A DNA stretch of 64,000 nt. It comes from Flavobacteriia bacterium 40-80 (GTDB lineage: Bacteria; Bacteroidota; Bacteroidia; Flavobacteriales_D; Crocinitomicaceae). Positions 27,024-34,789 of this stretch are shown piece after piece. Where the stretch lies: assembly GCA_001899145.1 (NCBI GenBank), contig MKVF01000021.1:372001-436000 (forward strand). Reading direction: 5' to 3'. Within the stretch, counting starts at the first letter, position 1; the number at the start of each line of letters is the position of its first letter. The translations under genes and the position numbers were made by a program. The notes below the pieces were generated by a model. That model did no database searches. It was not told where the DNA came from and saw only the letters and a program-made list of their open reading frames with translations.

Positions 27024-27635
27024 ATGTATAAAAAACTAATTGAAGTCATTAGTAATCTTGACATTCAAAATATCAGCAAAGAACGTAAAACAATCCTGCA
27101 ACCATTGATCGATTACATAAAGGAAAAGGTTTGCAATCAGGAAAAAATAAATCTCAATTTTATTTGCACCCATAATTCACGAAGAAGTCATTTTTCACAA
27201 GTATGGGCACAGGTAGCAGCAGCACATTTTGACATTTCTGAAGTATACTGTTATTCTGGAGGAACAGAAGAAACAGCATTATTTCCTAAATTAACTGAAA
27301 CACTAAAAAATCAGGGTTTTACCATTTTTAAAATAGCAAATATCGATAATCCCATATACGCTATAAAATACAGCGATAATAATTTACCTGTAATCGGTTT
27401 TTCCAAAAAATACGACAATCCATTTAACCCTGTATCTGCGTTCGCAGCTATTATGACCTGCTCACAGGCCGATGGCGGATGTCCTTTTATTTTAGGAGCA
27501 GAAAGAAGAATACCTGTAACATTTGAAGATCCCAAAAACTCAGACAACACACCGGAACAGACACAGGCATACGAAGAAAGAAGTTTACAAATAGCAACGG
27601 AAATGTTCTATGTATTTTCACAAGTAAAAAAGTAA
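27024..27635 (+). CDS. arsC: Arsenate reductase-like low-MW protein phosphatase
   Basis: A 203-residue protein of the low-molecular-weight tyrosine phosphatase/ArsC group. The P-loop CTHNSRRS (Cys, Arg) lies in NFICTHNSRRSHFSQVWAQ at about residue 48. The C-terminal half has AAIMTCSQADGGCPFILGAE with further cysteines that could complete a thiol relay. It reduces arsenate to arsenite for export by the acr3 product, encoded 3 bp downstream. A phosphatase role alone is less likely given the operon. Confidence 0.85.
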   Translation: MYKKLIEVISNLDIQNISKERKTILQPLIDYIKEKVCNQEKINLNFICTHNSRRSHFSQVWAQVAAAHFDISEVYCYSGGTEETALFPKLTETLKNQGFTIFKIANIDNPIYAIKYSDNNLPVIGFSKKYDNPFNPVSAFAAIMTCSQADGGCPFILGAERRIPVTFEDPKNSDNTPEQTQAYEERSLQIATEMFYVFSQVKK

Positions 27636-27638
27636 CCA

Positions 27639-28670
27639 ATGCAGCCAAAATTAAAATTCCTTGACCGTTACCTTACTTTATGGATATTCCTTGCAATGGC
27701 AGCAGGAATCAGCTTAGGTTATTTCTTTCCGCAAATTTCTAATCTTACGGATTCTTTAACCGTGGGAACAACGAATATTCCACTGGCGATTGGTCTGATA
27801 CTTATGATGTACCCGCCACTAGCAAAAGTAGATTATTCATTACTTCCAAAAGTGGTCAAGGATAAGAAAGTAATTGGAATATCCTTAATGCTGAATTGGA
27901 TAATAGGTACAGGTCTGATGTTTGGATTAGCCGTTTTGTTTTTACGGAATGAACCCGATTATATGGCTGGTCTGATACTGATAGGCCTTGCAAGATGCAT
28001 TGCAATGGTTATTGTATGGAATGATCTGGCAAAAGGGAACAGAGAATATGCAGCACTTTTGGTAGCATTAAACAGCATTTTTCAGGTACTTACATACAGC
28101 TTCTTGGTTTGGCTATTCATCAATGTATTACCAGGGAAATTAGGTTTAGCTAATTTTAATGTAAATGTTTCAATGAAAGAAGTAACTCAAAGCGTATTGA
28201 TATACTTGGGTATTCCTTTTATGGCAGGTTTTGTCAGTCGTTATCTATTGGTCAAATCAAAAGGAACAGAATGGTATAACCGAAAATTTGTACCCAAAAT
28301 ATCCCCCATTACACTGTATGCTTTACTCTTTACGATAGTATTGATGTTCAGTCTGAAAGGCGATAAAATATTAGAACTGCCGATGGATGTTGTAAAAGTG
28401 GCAATTCCATTGATTATCTATTTTTTAGTAATGTTTTTTGTGAGTTTCTTTATTAATAGATACCTAAATGTTCCTTACGACAAAAATGCAGCGATTGCAT
28501 TTACCGCTACAGGAAACAATTTTGAATTAGCAATAGCAGTAGCAATATCCATATTCGGAATTCATTCACCACAAGCATTTGTAGGTGTTATCGGACCATT
28601 GGTAGAAGTTCCTGTATTGATACTACTAGTAAAGGCAAGTTTATATCTGAAGAGGAGGTTGTATTCCTGA
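27639..28670 (+). CDS. acr3: Arsenite efflux transporter Acr3
   Basis: A 343-residue membrane protein of the ACR3/BASS superfamily with ten helices. Family marks are [36 protein letters not shown], the key Cys in [17 protein letters not shown], and [20 protein letters not shown] with [10 protein letters not shown]. It exports arsenite using the proton gradient. It is the last gene of arsR-DUF6428-arsC-acr3, and conserved block B follows. Confidence 0.95.
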   Translation: MQPKLKFLDRYLTLWIFLAMAAGISLGYFFPQISNLTDSLTVGTTNIPLAIGLILMMYPPLAKVDYSLLPKVVKDKKVIGISLMLNWIIGTGLMFGLAVLFLRNEPDYMAGLILIGLARCIAMVIVWNDLAKGNREYAALLVALNSIFQVLTYSFLVWLFINVLPGKLGLANFNVNVSMKEVTQSVLIYLGIPFMAGFVSRYLLVKSKGTEWYNRKFVPKISPITLYALLFTIVLMFSLKGDKILELPMDVVKVAIPLIIYFLVMFFVSFFINRYLNVPYDKNAAIAFTATGNNFELAIAVAISIFGIHSPQAFVGVIGPLVEVPVLILLVKASLYLKRRLYS

Positions 28671-28689
28671 ATCATACTAATTGATAGTA

Positions 28690-29045
28690 AAAATAAAAAA
28701 ACACAGCAAAGATAGGTCTTGTCTTTCCTTTCTTCAAGGTCAAGCCCTACGGGTTTTACTAAAAAAATCTCCACACCTCGATTTCCTGTTCCTACTTTCA
28801 ATCAACTTATCTCCTTAATTTCTTACTCCCAACTTCAATTTCACATTCAAAGGTCGGGTAGTATTTTTTATAGCAAAAACCTTGCATCCAGTTCATCCAA
28901 GCCCTGAAAAATGGGCTTTCTTTTTTCTTTTTTTTCGGCTTTTCAGTCGTTTTTTTCTCTCTTTCTTTTGGAATAATTATGCGGAGCGAAGCGACAGGAA
29001 CACTTGTGTTGAGTTTGTCGATACATAATTTTTAAACCGATAATT
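28690..29045. other. Conserved noncoding block B, copy 1
   Basis: Two stretches shared with element 2 (53990-54325) surround a variable middle of ~75 bp. The first (about 28696-28776) includes AAGATAGGTCTTGTC and GGTCAAGCCCT. The second (about 28853-29045) includes a hairpin AAGCCC/GGGCTT at 28899-28918 with a long T-rich tract, and GCGGAGCGAAGCGACAGGAA just before the next gene. No open frame is conserved. The second part may be the 5' leader and promoter of the 135-aa gene. Confidence 0.55.
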
Positions 29046-29453
29046 ATGTTCCAATTAAAAACCTATCGCCCAGGAATGAAAACAGAAAGCAATTCCTTTT
29101 TTATCCTGAACCGTGGACTAAACACAGGTAAACCCATGAACGAACCCTGTCCGAATTGCTTTGTATGTATCTGCAACAGCAGAGAAGATAAAGAAAGTTT
29201 GTATTGGTTGTTATTTGCCCTGTGGCAGAGTAACGAAATCAAACGGCAGCTAATCGGTTCCGTGATTTTGTATATCCGTAAATGGGAATTAGAAAGACTA
29301 ATCCGTCAAAAGGCACAGGAACACATCCTGTTAGTAGTTCAGAAATCCATTCCGGTACTGCGTGAGTTCCAAAGGAAAGAACAGGCATTTTTCAAGATGT
29401 CAGCACAGGTCCGGGAATTGAAAACAGCTTATTTATGTAGTTTGGTCAGATAA
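29046..29453 (+). CDS. Conserved 135-aa element protein (DUF6943-like), copy 1
   Basis: 135 residues starting MFQLKTYRPGMKTESNSFFI, with MNEPCPNCFVCICNS (four Cys in CxxCxxCxC, a possible metal or zinc site) and a long basic helical C-terminal half. It resembles a Bacteroidota family I recall as DUF6943, known only from such elements. The element 2 copy (54326-54733) differs at three residues. It converges on the leftward operon of the 249-aa protein. The function is unknown. Confidence 0.7.
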   Translation: MFQLKTYRPGMKTESNSFFILNRGLNTGKPMNEPCPNCFVCICNSREDKESLYWLLFALWQSNEIKRQLIGSVILYIRKWELERLIRQKAQEHILLVVQKSIPVLREFQRKEQAFFKMSAQVRELKTAYLCSLVR

Positions 29454-29457
29454 AACA

Positions 29458-29485
29458 GGAAACGCCCGATTGCTCGGGCGTTTCC
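29458..29485 (+). terminator. Terminator between converging operons, element 1
   Basis: GGAAACGCCCG (29458-29468) pairs with CGGGCGTTTCC (29475-29485); T-rich DNA follows. The element 2 hairpin at the same place has a different sequence but equal strength. Confidence 0.8.
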
Positions 29486-29493
29486 TTACTTTT

Positions 29494-29700
29494 TTACTTC
29501 TTTCGAAGTTTATCCCAACACCATTTCAAGAACTTCGATACAACAAAACTCACAATTGCACCCACAGAAGCCAGAATAATCGTTTTTACGTAATCCTGAA
29601 CATCAATTGTTGCAAACAACGTCAATAATGTTCCTCCGATTGTTCCCTTAACAGTTGTGTGATCCGTTTGCACGTTAGGGATTACAGCTTTCCACTGCAC
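29494..29700 (-). CDS. 68-aa single-span membrane protein, copy 1
   Basis: The polar N-terminal 20 residues are followed by a hydrophobic stretch (about 24-55, with TIILASVGAIVSFVVSKFL) and a short basic end (KWCWDKLRKK). This layout resembles small phage holins and filamentous-phage coat proteins, but length and layout are the only arguments. The element 2 copy differs at five positions, mostly conservative. It overlaps the preceding gene by 26 bp, so the two are tightly coupled. It is last in the leftward operon. Confidence 0.65.
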   Translation of the reverse strand: MQWKAVIPNVQTDHTTVKGTIGGTLLTLFATIDVQDYVKTIILASVGAIVSFVVSKFLKWCWDKLRKK

Positions 29701-29884
29701 AACTTTTTAAATGCAGTGTGATGTCAAATGCTTCCGTGTCTTCCGTAGACACGTCATTCACTTCAACATCCATTCGTTTCACGTTCACAGCTCCTGTCAA
29801 TTCGGCACCTGCCTTAAAACGTGGCTTGCGTTTGATGGAAGCTTTTACAATCAAATCACTGCATTGGCTTTTTTCCTTTTCCAT
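29675..29884 (-). CDS. 69-aa small conserved protein, copy 1
   Basis: 69 residues beginning MEKEKSQCSDLIVKASIKR. It has a basic middle, an acidic EVNDVSTEDTEAFDI segment and a Cys-containing tail (SCAVESCNP). It is probably a soluble beta-strand protein. It is third in the leftward operon of element 1, and about 60 of 69 residues are kept in element 2 with the pattern of charges intact. I do not recognise the family. Confidence 0.6.
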   Translation of the reverse strand: MEKEKSQCSDLIVKASIKRKPRFKAGAELTGAVNVKRMDVEVNDVSTEDTEAFDITLHLKSCAVESCNP

Positions 29885-29946
29885 TTTTTTGTGTGTTATG
29901 CCGAAGTGCTTTCTGTTTGTCGCACTCCGACTGATTAAACAATAAT

Positions 29947-30207
29947 TTACTTTTCTTCCTCTTCACAGTCTGAACCATCACCGATGGCCGCCTGACTAAC
30001 TGCCGTTGCAACAGCTCCCGCAGTAGCTAAGTAACTTGCGATTGTTACCGCAACTGCAGGTAAGGCAATCGGAGCAGCTAGAACCGTTGTTCCAACTGCT
30101 GCAATGATCAACCCTGCCAAACGCAGTTTCTTGAAGAAGGGCGGAGTTTCCTTTCCGCATCGCTTGAAGTAAGACTTCAATTTGTCCGTAGACTTTTTCT
30201 TTTCCAT
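29947..30207 (-). CDS. 86-aa Ala/Val-rich membrane protein, copy 1
   Basis: 86 residues. The basic start MEKKKSTDKLKSYFKRCG is followed by two hydrophobic Ala/Val/Ile-rich segments (LRLAGLIIAAVGTTVLAAP and VAVTIASYLATAGAVATAVS), then an acidic tail ending EEEEK. A positively charged front, two helices and an acidic tail are compatible with a holin-like or virion-membrane-like protein. It sits 10 bp after the 249-aa gene. The element 2 copy differs at two residues. Confidence 0.65.
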   Translation of the reverse strand: MEKKKSTDKLKSYFKRCGKETPPFFKKLRLAGLIIAAVGTTVLAAPIALPAVAVTIASYLATAGAVATAVSQAAIGDGSDCEEEEK

Positions 30208-30217
30208 TGCTTTAGAA

Positions 30218-30967
30218 TTACTGGATTTCTACGATACTGAGCACGTTAAATGCTCCGTTTTTCAACGTGTACTGTACTCCGTTGACCTCCTGAAAGAATT
30301 CCAACATAAGTAAGTACAAATCTGTTCCTGCTCCTGCCGGTACAGCTGTAGGTGTAAGCGTAACAGTTGTTGCTGTTCCGTCAATCGGAAGATTCTGGCT
30401 ATTCGTTTCTTCTACGGAAGACACAGCCCCCGAAAAATCAACCTTTGCCCAGGCACCTCTCAACGTTACGTGAGTTGCACCTGATGGAACATTCAAATCG
30501 TTGATTGGAACAAACCCTGTCAGATCAATTACTCCCGTACCCGTATTCACAGAATAACTTTTGAAAAGCACAGAACCCAAAACAGCACGATTATTGAAAT
30601 TGAACCCTTTCAGTAACGCCTTTGCAGCAGGAGTTGCAATTCCGACACCAACTGTCCGTTCACCTCTTGCACTTGTCGGATCCATGTTCTTAATCTGCGT
30701 CATTACCTTGGTCAATCGTGCCGTAACACGACCATCCGCAGCATTTTGCATCATCGTACGAACAGAATCACGAAGCAATTTCCCAGAACTGGCAGAAGAA
30801 CCGAATTCAACACCATTTTCACGAGTCCTTACAAATGCAGGATCGTTTTTGATGCGTTCGCCCTCAACACCGCCTTTCTCACGAGCAAGGAAACCATCTT
30901 TGGACTTGTAGAATGATAAATCACCGACTTTGCCAGTCAGCTTGATTATCCCTTTTTGTCTTGCCAT
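30218..30967 (-). CDS. 249-aa beta-rich element protein, copy 1 (virion-like?)
   Basis: 249 residues beginning MARQKGIIKLTGKVGDLSFY. The N-terminal ~100 residues are basic and helical (NDPAFVRTRENGVEFGSSAS, then LLRDSVRTMMQNAADGRVTA). The rest is predicted beta-strand with Gly/Thr-rich turns (GATHVTLRGAWAKVDFSG, TATTVTLTPTAVPAGAG). It has no signal peptide and no catalytic motif. Copy 2 differs at only one residue (Ala to Ser) although the DNA has changed at many silent positions, so the protein is under strong selection. Structural (capsid-like) or DNA-compacting roles are possible. I know the family only as a hypothetical protein of Bacteroidota elements. Confidence 0.7.
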   Translation of the reverse strand: MARQKGIIKLTGKVGDLSFYKSKDGFLAREKGGVEGERIKNDPAFVRTRENGVEFGSSASSGKLLRDSVRTMMQNAADGRVTARLTKVMTQIKNMDPTSARGERTVGVGIATPAAKALLKGFNFNNRAVLGSVLFKSYSVNTGTGVIDLTGFVPINDLNVPSGATHVTLRGAWAKVDFSGAVSSVEETNSQNLPIDGTATTVTLTPTAVPAGAGTDLYLLMLEFFQEVNGVQYTLKNGAFNVLSIVEIQ

Positions 30968-31019
30968 GTTTCAAGATTTATTGGATTACTAAGCGAGTTA
31001 CCAGGTCCGCTATTTTACC

Positions 31020-31038
31020 TGTCATGTGCACATTGACA
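31020..31038. promoter_or_regulatory. Quasi-palindrome in the divergent control region, copy 1
   Basis: TGTCATGTGCACATTGACA has a perfect 10-bp centre (ATGTGCACAT) and outer TGTC/GACA arms. It lies between the leftward 249-aa operon and the rightward HTH gene and is identical in element 2 (56309-56327). It is a candidate operator for the 62-aa HTH protein. Confidence 0.5.
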
Positions 31039-31230
31039 CCACAAACATCAGATAAAACCAAATGCGTTCAAAGTCAGTACTTCCGAGCAATAAACTTTGT
31101 GCTGTTTTAGAGTGTTTTTGCAGGAAAAACAAGCCGTTAAAGCACGTAATTTTGTAAAAGCGAAACAGTATGCCACAACCATAGAAGAAGTACAGATAAA
31201 GCATACATACAGTATGAAACCGACTAAAAA

Positions 31231-31419
31231 ATGAAACGCCTTGTCATCCATACAAAAGATGTAATGATCGTTACCGGAAAAAGTGAACGATACTCCCGTT
31301 ACCTCATCAAGAAAATAAAGGAAGAAATCGGAAAGCAGGAACACCAGTATTTGACCATACGTGAGTTCTCTGAATACTTGGGACTGAATGCCGATGAGGT
31401 GGAAGAAATTTTGTTTTGA
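31231..31419 (+). CDS. 62-aa HTH-like regulator, copy 1
   Basis: 62 residues: MKRLVIHTKDVMIVTGKSER, then YSRYLIKKIKEE and a second helical part with LTIREFSEYLGLNADEVEEI. The segments look like two short helix-turn-helix units. Similar very small proteins accompany Bacteroidota mobile elements and phages. It is divergent from the 249-aa operon with a conserved palindrome between them. The element 2 copy differs at three residues. Confidence 0.68.
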   Translation: MKRLVIHTKDVMIVTGKSERYSRYLIKKIKEEIGKQEHQYLTIREFSEYLGLNADEVEEILF

Positions 31420-31652
31420 TGTGCTTAAAAACGCCCTATAAATCAGAATAATTAAATCCATAAATTTTGATATAAAACATTGTTTTTTAGAGATAAACAG
31501 CGTATATTTGTTTTGTAGATTTGTTCATTGACTCAATACAAAACAATGCAGTTTTCAAGGGACCTATTCGGGACCCTCTTTGAAGCCGTTGTTCTGAAAA
31601 TCATAGTAATACTAAGGGTTTCCCAAAACTGTATCAATCCCAGCGGGATCAC
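31420..31652. other. Right end of element 1: arm-like palindrome and att copy
   Basis: There is no gene. GGGACCTATTCGGGACCC (31559-31576) echoes the left-end palindrome of element 1; both contain GACCTATTCGG. The tRNA-Arg-like att copy CAATCCCAGCGGGATCAC is at 31635-31652. The layout is that of a tyrosine-recombinase element end. Confidence 0.6.
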
Positions 31653-31653
31653 G

Positions 31654-31679
31654 AAAAGCCACCTAATTAGGTGGCTTTT
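31654..31679. terminator. Hairpin directly after the middle att copy
   Basis: AAAAGCCACCTAA (31654-31666) is the exact reverse complement of the next 13 bases, giving a 26-bp perfect palindrome with T runs beyond. It works as a terminator in either direction. Confidence 0.75.
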
Positions 31680-31772
31680 TTCATTATATACCATCAAATT
31701 CCTTGATTATACTGATATTCTGATTTTAGTATTTGACGATGAAACACAAACAAAATCAATCAAATACAAAAA

Positions 31773-31821
31773 AACAGCCAGCTAGTAAGCCAGCAGAATA
31801 AAGTCATTACTTTGCTAGCTG
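31773..31821. repeat. CAGCTAG repeats at the left end of element 2
   Basis: AACAGCCAGCTAG (31773-31785) is followed by GCCAGCAGAAT (31789-31799), and CTAGCTG (31815-31821) is an inverted copy. The right end has AACAGCTAGC and GCCAGCAAGAAT (56842-56869). These are likely arm-type sites of the element 2 integrase. Confidence 0.5.
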
Positions 31822-31891
31822 ATTCAAACATTGATTTATTGCTTCTCTCTTGACAGGCCTAGAGAAACAGTAACCAAATAATCAATAGTAT

Positions 31892-33163
31892 ATGGCAAGT
31901 ACAAATCAAAAAATCAGCTTTTTGTTCTACCCGAACAAGCAAAGAACCAAAAACGGAGAAGCACAAATTTACGTTCGTCTTTATGTTAATGGAAAACGAG
32001 CAGAATTCTCAACCAATTTTTATGTGTCACTAAGGGACTGGGATATCAAAAAATCCAAAGTCAAAAACACACATAAAAGTGCTTTGTTAATCAATAACAA
32101 GTTAGAACAAATCCGTTCCGAAATAAATCACCTTTTTGTATTGGAAGTAACACAGAAAGGAAGCACAACCAGTAAAGAGCTTCGGGATAAATACCTGGGC
32201 AGGGATATCGAAGAACAGCAACCCAAAGACAAAACTATCCTCGAAGCTTTTGACTATCACAACTTAAAATTATCCGAACAAGTCAAAATCGGGAAAGTAG
32301 TTTCAAAAACCCACGCACGTTATGTCATCACCAAAAACAAAGTTTTGGCATTCATGCAGCACCAATACAAAAAAGACAACATGCCACTACCCGAAATGCG
32401 TTTACGGTTTGTAACAGAGTTCGAACATTATCTATTGACTATCGACAAACTCCAATCCAACACAGCTCACAAATACATCAAGAACCTCAAAAAGATTATG
32501 AACATGGCGGTTGGTTTGGACTGGATTCCTTCAAATCCTTTCAACCAGTTCAAATGTTCTTACACCAATCCCGAAAGAGAGATTTTAAACCAGGACGAAA
32601 TCACTATCCTACTAAACAAAAAACTTCATGCACCACGTCTGGAAGAAGTTCGCGACGTATTTATCTTTTGTTGTTACACAGGCTTTGCCTACTCCGATGT
32701 TTACGAGTTCAAACAAAATGCAGTAATGAAAGGTTTGGACGGTAATTTGTGGTTATCCACTTTACGTCAAAAGACAGGAACAAAAGAAAGTGTTCCTTTA
32801 CTTCCTATGGCTTTGGAAATCATTGAAAAATACCGCAATCATGAATATTGCACCAAATACGATAAATTGCTACCTGTCAACAGTAATCAGCGTTACAATG
32901 CCTACCTGAAAGAAATAGCCGACATCTGCGGAATCACTAAAACACTAACTTCCCACATCGCACGTCACACCTTTGCAACAACAATCACACTCGCAAACGG
33001 AGTTCCGATTGAAACAGTAAGTGCGATGCTTGGACATAATTCAATTCGCACTACTCAGATTTATGCAAAAGTCGTAGAGCAGAAAGTAAGCGACGATATG
33101 CAACTACTTAGAGAAAAACTATTCACAAAATCAAATCAATCATTAATCGCCAAAATCAGCTAA
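31892..33163 (+). CDS. IntDOT-like tyrosine recombinase of element 2
   Basis: A 423-residue integrase. Residues ~1-113 (arm-binding domain, MASTNQKISFLFYPNKQ) share little with the element 1 enzyme. From KTILEAFDYHNLKLSEQVKI onward about 295 of 310 residues are identical. The catalytic set is the same: QKTGTKESV (Lys), HIARHTFATT, LGHNSIRTT and IYAKV (Tyr), with the first Arg region again reading CCYTGFAYSDVYEF. The pair looks like a domain swap that matches the different end repeats of the two elements. The SymE-like gene begins 2 bp after the stop. Confidence 0.93.
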   Translation: MASTNQKISFLFYPNKQRTKNGEAQIYVRLYVNGKRAEFSTNFYVSLRDWDIKKSKVKNTHKSALLINNKLEQIRSEINHLFVLEVTQKGSTTSKELRDKYLGRDIEEQQPKDKTILEAFDYHNLKLSEQVKIGKVVSKTHARYVITKNKVLAFMQHQYKKDNMPLPEMRLRFVTEFEHYLLTIDKLQSNTAHKYIKNLKKIMNMAVGLDWIPSNPFNQFKCSYTNPEREILNQDEITILLNKKLHAPRLEEVRDVFIFCCYTGFAYSDVYEFKQNAVMKGLDGNLWLSTLRQKTGTKESVPLLPMALEIIEKYRNHEYCTKYDKLLPVNSNQRYNAYLKEIADICGITKTLTSHIARHTFATTITLANGVPIETVSAMLGHNSIRTTQIYAKVVEQKVSDDMQLLREKLFTKSNQSLIAKIS

Positions 33164-33165
33164 TC

Positions 33166-33345
33166 ATGAAAAAGACACGAAAACTAAAGATACAACCAAA
33201 ATTAGTAAGTCGGGTTTGTTATAATATAGTTGTTCCCGAAATCCTTTTAAAAGGAAAATGGCTTGCAGAAGCAGGATTTAAACCCGGTCAGCATGTTCAG
33301 ATTGAACAGCAGAAAAACAAACTAACAATAACCATTTTGGAATAG
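33166..33345 (+). CDS. SymE-like small protein, element 2
   Basis: 59 residues, beginning MKKTRKLKIQPKLVSR and containing LLKGKWLAEAGFKPGQ. It is the counterpart of the protein at 7874-8053, and most residues are identical. It is again placed 2 bp behind the integrase and in front of a terminator, which supports a real co-translated gene. Confidence 0.72.
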   Translation: MKKTRKLKIQPKLVSRVCYNIVVPEILLKGKWLAEAGFKPGQHVQIEQQKNKLTITILE

Positions 33346-33348
33346 CAT

Positions 33349-33373
33349 AAGGAGGGAAAACATTCCCTCCTTT
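33349..33373 (+). terminator. Terminator after integrase-SymE operon, element 2
   Basis: AAGGAGGGAA (33349-33358) pairs with TTCCCTCCTT (33363-33372). The sequence is unrelated to the element 1 terminator at the same position. Confidence 0.75.
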
Positions 33374-33476
33374 ATAGAATTAAATATATTTAGGTTATAT
33401 TAAAACATCATTTACCTGATTTCATTATTTTCGTAAACGAACAAATTGTTACAAAATCAAACAGGGATTACATAAC

Positions 33477-33821
33477 ATGAAATTTACAATACCCATAGTG
33501 TTGTTATTCATCTTACTGATAACCTCGGTAAGACCAAAATGCATGAGCATAGAAACTGTTGGGGTTTGTTGTCAAACTGAAAACGAAGAAATTCATACGT
33601 GTCCGGAAGAAGAAACGGAAGAAAACGAAAACGATATCTGTAATTCTTTTTGTAACTGTGATTGTTGCCGAACAATTATTCCATACACTTCTAATGCTAT
33701 TAATGTCATAGTGTTTGAATCAGTTAACTACCCAGTTTATATCTTAAATATAGATGAAAATATTTTCCTGTCTTCCTATCTAAATGATATTTGGCATCCT
33801 CCAAAACAACTCTTATTTTAA
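33477..33821 (+). CDS. Exported Cys-rich protein, IWxPP family (DUF6660-like), first copy
   Basis: 114 residues: signal peptide or N-terminal anchor (1-18), an acidic Cys-rich middle (CNSFCNCDCCRT) and a C-terminal end DIWHPPKQ. Two further proteins in the window (36316, 58557) share the layout of export signal, Cys/His-rich segment and IW-x-P-P end. I recall such proteins as DUF6660, usually next to metal efflux genes. It probably binds metal in the periplasm. It is followed by a heavy-metal-associated domain protein 69 bp downstream. Confidence 0.65.
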   Translation: MKFTIPIVLLFILLITSVRPKCMSIETVGVCCQTENEEIHTCPEEETEENENDICNSFCNCDCCRTIIPYTSNAINVIVFESVNYPVYILNIDENIFLSSYLNDIWHPPKQLLF

Positions 33822-33890
33822 TTTATCATGTTGATCAGGTATTCGTAAGTCACCTGACATTCGTAATTTATTTAATTAAAATATAGAAAA

Positions 33891-34244
33891 ATGAATTTTA
33901 GAAACATATTATTGTTGATTGTACTTTCTACATCTAACATTTTGTTTGCCCAAACAACAGACAAAAAAGGAAAAATAGTAATTAAAACCAAAGTCAATTG
34001 TAACCACTGTAAGATTTGTGAAACATGTGGTCAAAAATTTGAAACAGATTTGTATTATGTAAAAGGAATTAAAATAGTCGAGTATAATGAATTGGATACC
34101 ACTATTATTATTCATTATAATACTAAAAAAACAAATCCCGATCTTATTCGTGCTGAGATTTCAAAATTAGGGTACTCTGCTGATAATGTTCCTGCAGATT
34201 CGATAGCGGTGAATAAACTAGATAAATGTTGTAGAAGAGAGTGA
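33891..34244 (+). CDS. Periplasmic heavy-metal-associated (HMA) domain protein
   Basis: 117 residues with a signal peptide (1-20, ending LFAQ). It has an HMA-like ferredoxin fold whose metal site is expanded: VNCNHCKICETCGQKF in place of the usual CxxC. The end has SKLGYSADNVPADSIAVNKL and then DKCCRRE, as in the N-terminal half of the copper protein at 59021. It is likely a periplasmic metal chaperone or sensor. A terminator follows. Confidence 0.75.
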   Translation: MNFRNILLLIVLSTSNILFAQTTDKKGKIVIKTKVNCNHCKICETCGQKFETDLYYVKGIKIVEYNELDTTIIIHYNTKKTNPDLIRAEISKLGYSADNVPADSIAVNKLDKCCRRE

Positions 34245-34260
34245 TTTATAATGAAACAGA

Positions 34261-34290
34261 AAAAATACCCAGAGTAACATCTGGGTATTT
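34261..34290. terminator. Bidirectional-looking terminator after the HMA gene
   Basis: AAAATACCCAGA (34261-34272) and TCTGGGTATTTT (34279-34290) form a perfect 12-bp stem. Confidence 0.75.
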
Positions 34291-34422
34291 TATAGACCTT
34301 TCCATTCCTATTTGTTATTTTTTTATCCTATTTTTCAAAACCACAAATCATTCATTTAGAACTAAATAAAACTACCTCATTTTGGAAAATTAAACCAAAT
34401 CAACACAAAATACCACAAACAA

Positions 34423-34448
34423 ATACCCAACTTGGGTACAACTTGTGA
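34423..34448 (+). promoter_or_regulatory. Candidate RteC operator, element 2, in front of the HTH gene
   Basis: ATACCCAACTTGGGTA (inverted repeat TACCCAA/TTGGGTA) is followed by CAACTTGTGA. The same 26 bp occur directly behind rteC at 47201-47226, and a degenerate version lies between rteC and the HTH gene in element 1 (9171-9196). It lies 55 bp before the HTH gene. Confidence 0.55.
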
Positions 34449-34503
34449 AAATATTTGAACCGAACCGTTGAGTTTTGTTACAACAATACATAAAATCAAC
34501 AAA

Positions 34504-34788
34504 ATGGCACTAGAAATCATTACATTAGAAGACTTGGAGCGTTTCGGAGATAAGCTCACGGAAACACTTCGAAACATCATCGAAGAAAACAAGCAACCAG
34601 AAGTACGGGAGGAAATCATTTGGCTAAAATCACATCAGGTTCAGCGAATGCTCGGAATTTCTCCCGGAACATTACAAAACCTCAGAATCAACGGTACATT
34701 ACCCTATTCAAAAGTAGGTGGAGTGATTTTCTATGACAGAAGAGAAATTATCAAAGTGATGGAAGCAAACAAACGCAACTCCCTCTAG
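34504..34788 (+). CDS. HTH (MerR/excisionase-type) DNA-binding protein, element 2
   Basis: 94 residues, starting MALEIITLEDLERFGDKL. The winged-helix part (LKSHQVQRMLGISPGTLQNL, PYSKVGGVIFYDRREIIKVM) is almost identical to the element 1 protein, while the N-terminal 40 residues vary. It is followed after 1 bp by the replication organiser, the same arrangement as in element 1. Confidence 0.8.
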   Translation: MALEIITLEDLERFGDKLTETLRNIIEENKQPEVREEIIWLKSHQVQRMLGISPGTLQNLRINGTLPYSKVGGVIFYDRREIIKVMEANKRNSL

Positions 34789-34789
34789 T

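Larger units (their letters stand above)
6346..31652 (+). mobile_element. Integrative element 1 (25.3 kb, ion/arsenic cargo)
   Basis: Bounded by the tRNA-Arg 3' end and a degenerate copy of it at 31635-31652. Paired arm-like sites sharing GACCTATTCGG lie at 6462-6472 and 31561-31571. Left module: integrase, SymE-like, RteC, HTH, replication organiser, ATPase. Right module: small conserved proteins and a 249-aa protein. Cargo: decayed genes, regulators, a two-component system, the Na+/K+ operon, and an arsenic operon between two conserved noncoding blocks. I found no relaxase, T4SS or transposase. Element 2 has the same plan, which supports the boundaries. Confidence 0.75.

Noticed and set aside
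25274-28995. Blocks A and B as halves of a group II intron around an ORF
   Set aside because: No reverse transcriptase, no recognisable domain V and no intron boundary motif; enclosed cargo is ordinary genes.
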